Below the pieces are notes generated by a model, which was not told where the DNA came from, did not search any database, and saw only the letters and a list, made by a program, of their open reading frames with translations. From Porphyromonadaceae bacterium UBA7087 (lineage in GTDB: Bacteria > Bacteroidota > Bacteroidia > Bacteroidales > Muribaculaceae), in contig DKYZ01000028.1 in the NCBI GenBank assembly GCA_002493515.1, positions 25,288-34,287 of the forward strand: DNA of 9,000 nt, written 5' to 3'. Each line of letters begins with the position of its first letter. The first letter of the stretch is position 1. This document shows, piece by piece, positions 7,817 through 9,000 of the stretch. A program made the position numbers and the translations under genes.

Positions 7817-8284
7817 TTATTTCTTCCGGGAATTCCCGAACCTTCTCTTGTGACGCATCTCGTGCATCTTGTTCCGGAATTTTTCCTCGGCATCCTTCAT
7901 CTTGTAAACCTGTTTCGATGTAAGGAACTCTGAAAATATAGCGTCATACTTCTTTTCGATTTCCGCATCTTTTTCCTTGGCCTCAGTCATGGCCCGACAC
8001 GCCTCGGTGTATTCCTGCTCCGAAGGGTTGCCTTCGCGAAGTCTTTTCTCGATTCCTCTTGTCGCTTTGAACAGTTTGCCACGTTCAGCCCACATACGGT
8101 CATAGACCTCGAAAAAGCGTTTCTGCTGAGACTCCTGCAACTCTATTTCCTGAGCGATGAATTTCATCTTGAATTCATGCATCTCCCTGCGCATATCCTC
8201 ACGTTTCTCCCGGGATTGCGATTTCTGCGAAAACGCGGGCAACGCGAAAATCAAGGCTAAAAGCAAAATGTAAATCTTTCTCAT
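7817..8284 (-). CDS. Spy/CpxP-like periplasmic protein (LTxxQ-type)
   Basis: This small 155-residue protein has a clear signal peptide (1-19, core YILLLALIFALPAF, cleavage before Q20) and a highly charged, almost wholly helical mature part. Its layout fits the Spy/CpxP superfamily. The stretch IELQESQQKRFFEVYDRMW (47-65) matches the first helix repeat, and FLTSKQVYKM (120-129) contains a textbook LTxxQ motif (121-125). The C-terminus is Lys/Arg-rich. Proteobacterial family members are periplasmic chaperones or stress-response modulators; in Bacteroidota such proteins are usually left uncharacterised, so a chaperone role is inference. The start follows the upstream gene's stop by one base (TGA-T-ATG), which implies translational coupling. 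A strong terminator lies directly downstream. Confidence 0.8.
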   Translation of the reverse strand: MRKIYILLLALIFALPAFSQKSQSREKREDMRREMHEFKMKFIAQEIELQESQQKRFFEVYDRMWAERGKLFKATRGIEKRLREGNPSEQEYTEACRAMTEAKEKDAEIEKKYDAIFSEFLTSKQVYKMKDAEEKFRNKMHEMRHKRRFGNSRKK

Positions 8285-8285
8285 A

Positions 8286-8741
8286 TCAATTCACATCCCT
8301 GTTTATTTCTATTCCGGCATATTCCGGGGTGAGGGAATAACCGAAATCTTTTTCAAAATCTTCCATGCTGGTATAACTTTCGCTCAACTCCATCTCCGCC
8401 TCCATATCCTCGAGCGCGGAAACCGGGGTATAATAATCCATCACCTCGGACTGCTCCATAATCTGCGCGATATTCTCGGGGGGATTGTCCAGACTCAGTT
8501 GTCCGGCTCCGGACACTCGATGGAATACATTCATCATAAGCCAGATACCGGCGAACATTGCCGCCATGTACGTATATGGCTTAAGCCGCTGCCACAACGT
8601 CATCGGAGCCGGCTTCGGCTCGCACGGAAACTCCGGAAGGCTCTCCGTCATCCCCGCAGCAAACGACTCAAAATAACCATCCGGCACCCGCCCGGGATAC
8701 TTATTGCCGAATTTATCCATTATCCTCTGTTCCTCGTTCAT
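8286..8741 (-). CDS. Single-pass membrane protein, possible anti-sigma-like regulator
   Basis: This 151-residue protein has a soluble N-terminus without a signal peptide and one hydrophobic segment (about 56-73, TYMAAMFAGIWLMMNVF). Its C-terminal part is acidic and Glu/Asp/Ser/Tyr-rich (about 96-147). The N-terminal VPDGYFESF pattern (19-27) is one I associate with small Bacteroidota membrane proteins encoded beside ECF sigma factors. Size and topology (cytoplasmic N-terminus, one helix, periplasmic C-terminus) fit an anti-sigma or sigma-modulating role, but no zinc-binding anti-sigma motif is visible and no sigma factor gene lies in the window. The start at 8741 is preceded by GGAAAG with good spacing. 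It is the first gene of an operon with the Spy-like gene. The topology is well supported; the function is a guess. Confidence 0.75.
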   Translation of the reverse strand: MNEEQRIMDKFGNKYPGRVPDGYFESFAAGMTESLPEFPCEPKPAPMTLWQRLKPYTYMAAMFAGIWLMMNVFHRVSGAGQLSLDNPPENIAQIMEQSEVMDYYTPVSALEDMEAEMELSESYTSMEDFEKDFGYSLTPEYAGIEINRDVN

Positions 8742-9000
8742 TTCTTTCCGTTATATAATATGCTTATATATATTGACTTCCCATATATGAATAAGTTTAA
8801 AAACACTTTACAATATTTCGGCAATTTCACACCTTCCCGTTATCTTTCTGATTTACATACGGATATATTATTTCTTGACGCGGCTTCCTGAATAAATTTG
8901 GCTCACGGTCTCTTTTCTTGAAAAAAATTTTTTTTAACGCGAACTTTTTTTCGGCAACCGATGTTCTATAGGTATAAAAATCGTTTCATGATGTTAGGTT
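8742..9000. other. AT-rich region upstream of the two-gene operon, no gene recognised
   Basis: All three minus-strand frames entering from the right edge stop early (the first at 8986-8988), and no convincing coding sequence is seen on either strand. The stretch is clearly more AT-rich than the genes. It contains an A7T8 tract at 8921-8935 and, on the plus strand, TAAATTTG at 8893-8900, which fits a Bacteroidota -7 box but lacks a well-placed TTTG upstream (the nearest TTG, at 8875-8877, is only 15 nt away). No consensus TTTG/TAnnTTTG promoter is found on the minus strand for the gene starting at 8741. Confidence 0.5.

Noticed and set aside
8742..9000. A possible ECF sigma factor upstream of the membrane-protein gene
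   Set aside because: All minus-strand frames are broken by early stops and no sigma-factor helix motif is seen. A gene ending just at the edge cannot be judged.
8988..9000. ATG-ATG at the right edge as a possible plus-strand gene start
   Set aside because: Only four codons are visible and there is no ribosome-binding-like sequence before them.

Overview
The window looks like a chromosomal segment of a Bacteroidales bacterium, probably a gut lineage with moderately high GC such as Muribaculaceae or a relative; I cannot name the genus. Three things support this. There is a divergent pair of promoters carrying the Bacteroidota-type -7 box TAnnTTTG, one of them with a TTTG box exactly 19 nt upstream. 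There is a very large alpha-2-macroglobulin-like protein of the Bacteroidota kind. There is also a small membrane protein followed by a Spy-like protein, a pair commonly seen in this phylum.

Layout from left to right. (1) 1-957, minus strand: the N-terminal 319 codons of a TonB-dependent outer-membrane receptor, running off the left edge. (2) 958-1119: a 162-bp divergent promoter region with a convincing promoter for the receptor, a 10-bp direct repeat over its predicted transcription start, and a weaker promoter for the gene on the other side. (3) 1120-2034, plus strand: ribonuclease Z (rnz), complete and with all metal ligands. (4) 2035-7716, minus strand: a 1893-residue secreted alpha-2-macroglobulin-family protein whose stop codon abuts that of rnz. 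(5) 7717-7816: a short gap holding a strong intrinsic terminator for the next operon. (6) 7817-8284 and 8286-8741, minus strand: a two-gene operon of a single-pass, anti-sigma-like membrane protein followed by a Spy/CpxP-like periplasmic protein, one base apart. (7) 8742-9000: an AT-rich, apparently non-coding edge region.

Apart from rnz, which is a tRNA 3'-processing housekeeping enzyme, all the genes concern the cell envelope: outer-membrane uptake, a periplasmic macroglobulin, and a small stress-module-like pair. No direct functional link among them is proven. The macroglobulin is separated from the Spy-like operon by a terminator, so joint regulation is only a possibility.

The most notable observation is that the macroglobulin keeps its flanking domains and a recognisable thioester-type helical domain, but the CxEQ thioester motif is replaced by Ser-Val-Phe-Ser. 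If it traps proteases at all, it must do so without covalent capture. I see no mobile element, CRISPR array, RNA gene or clearly novel multi-gene system.
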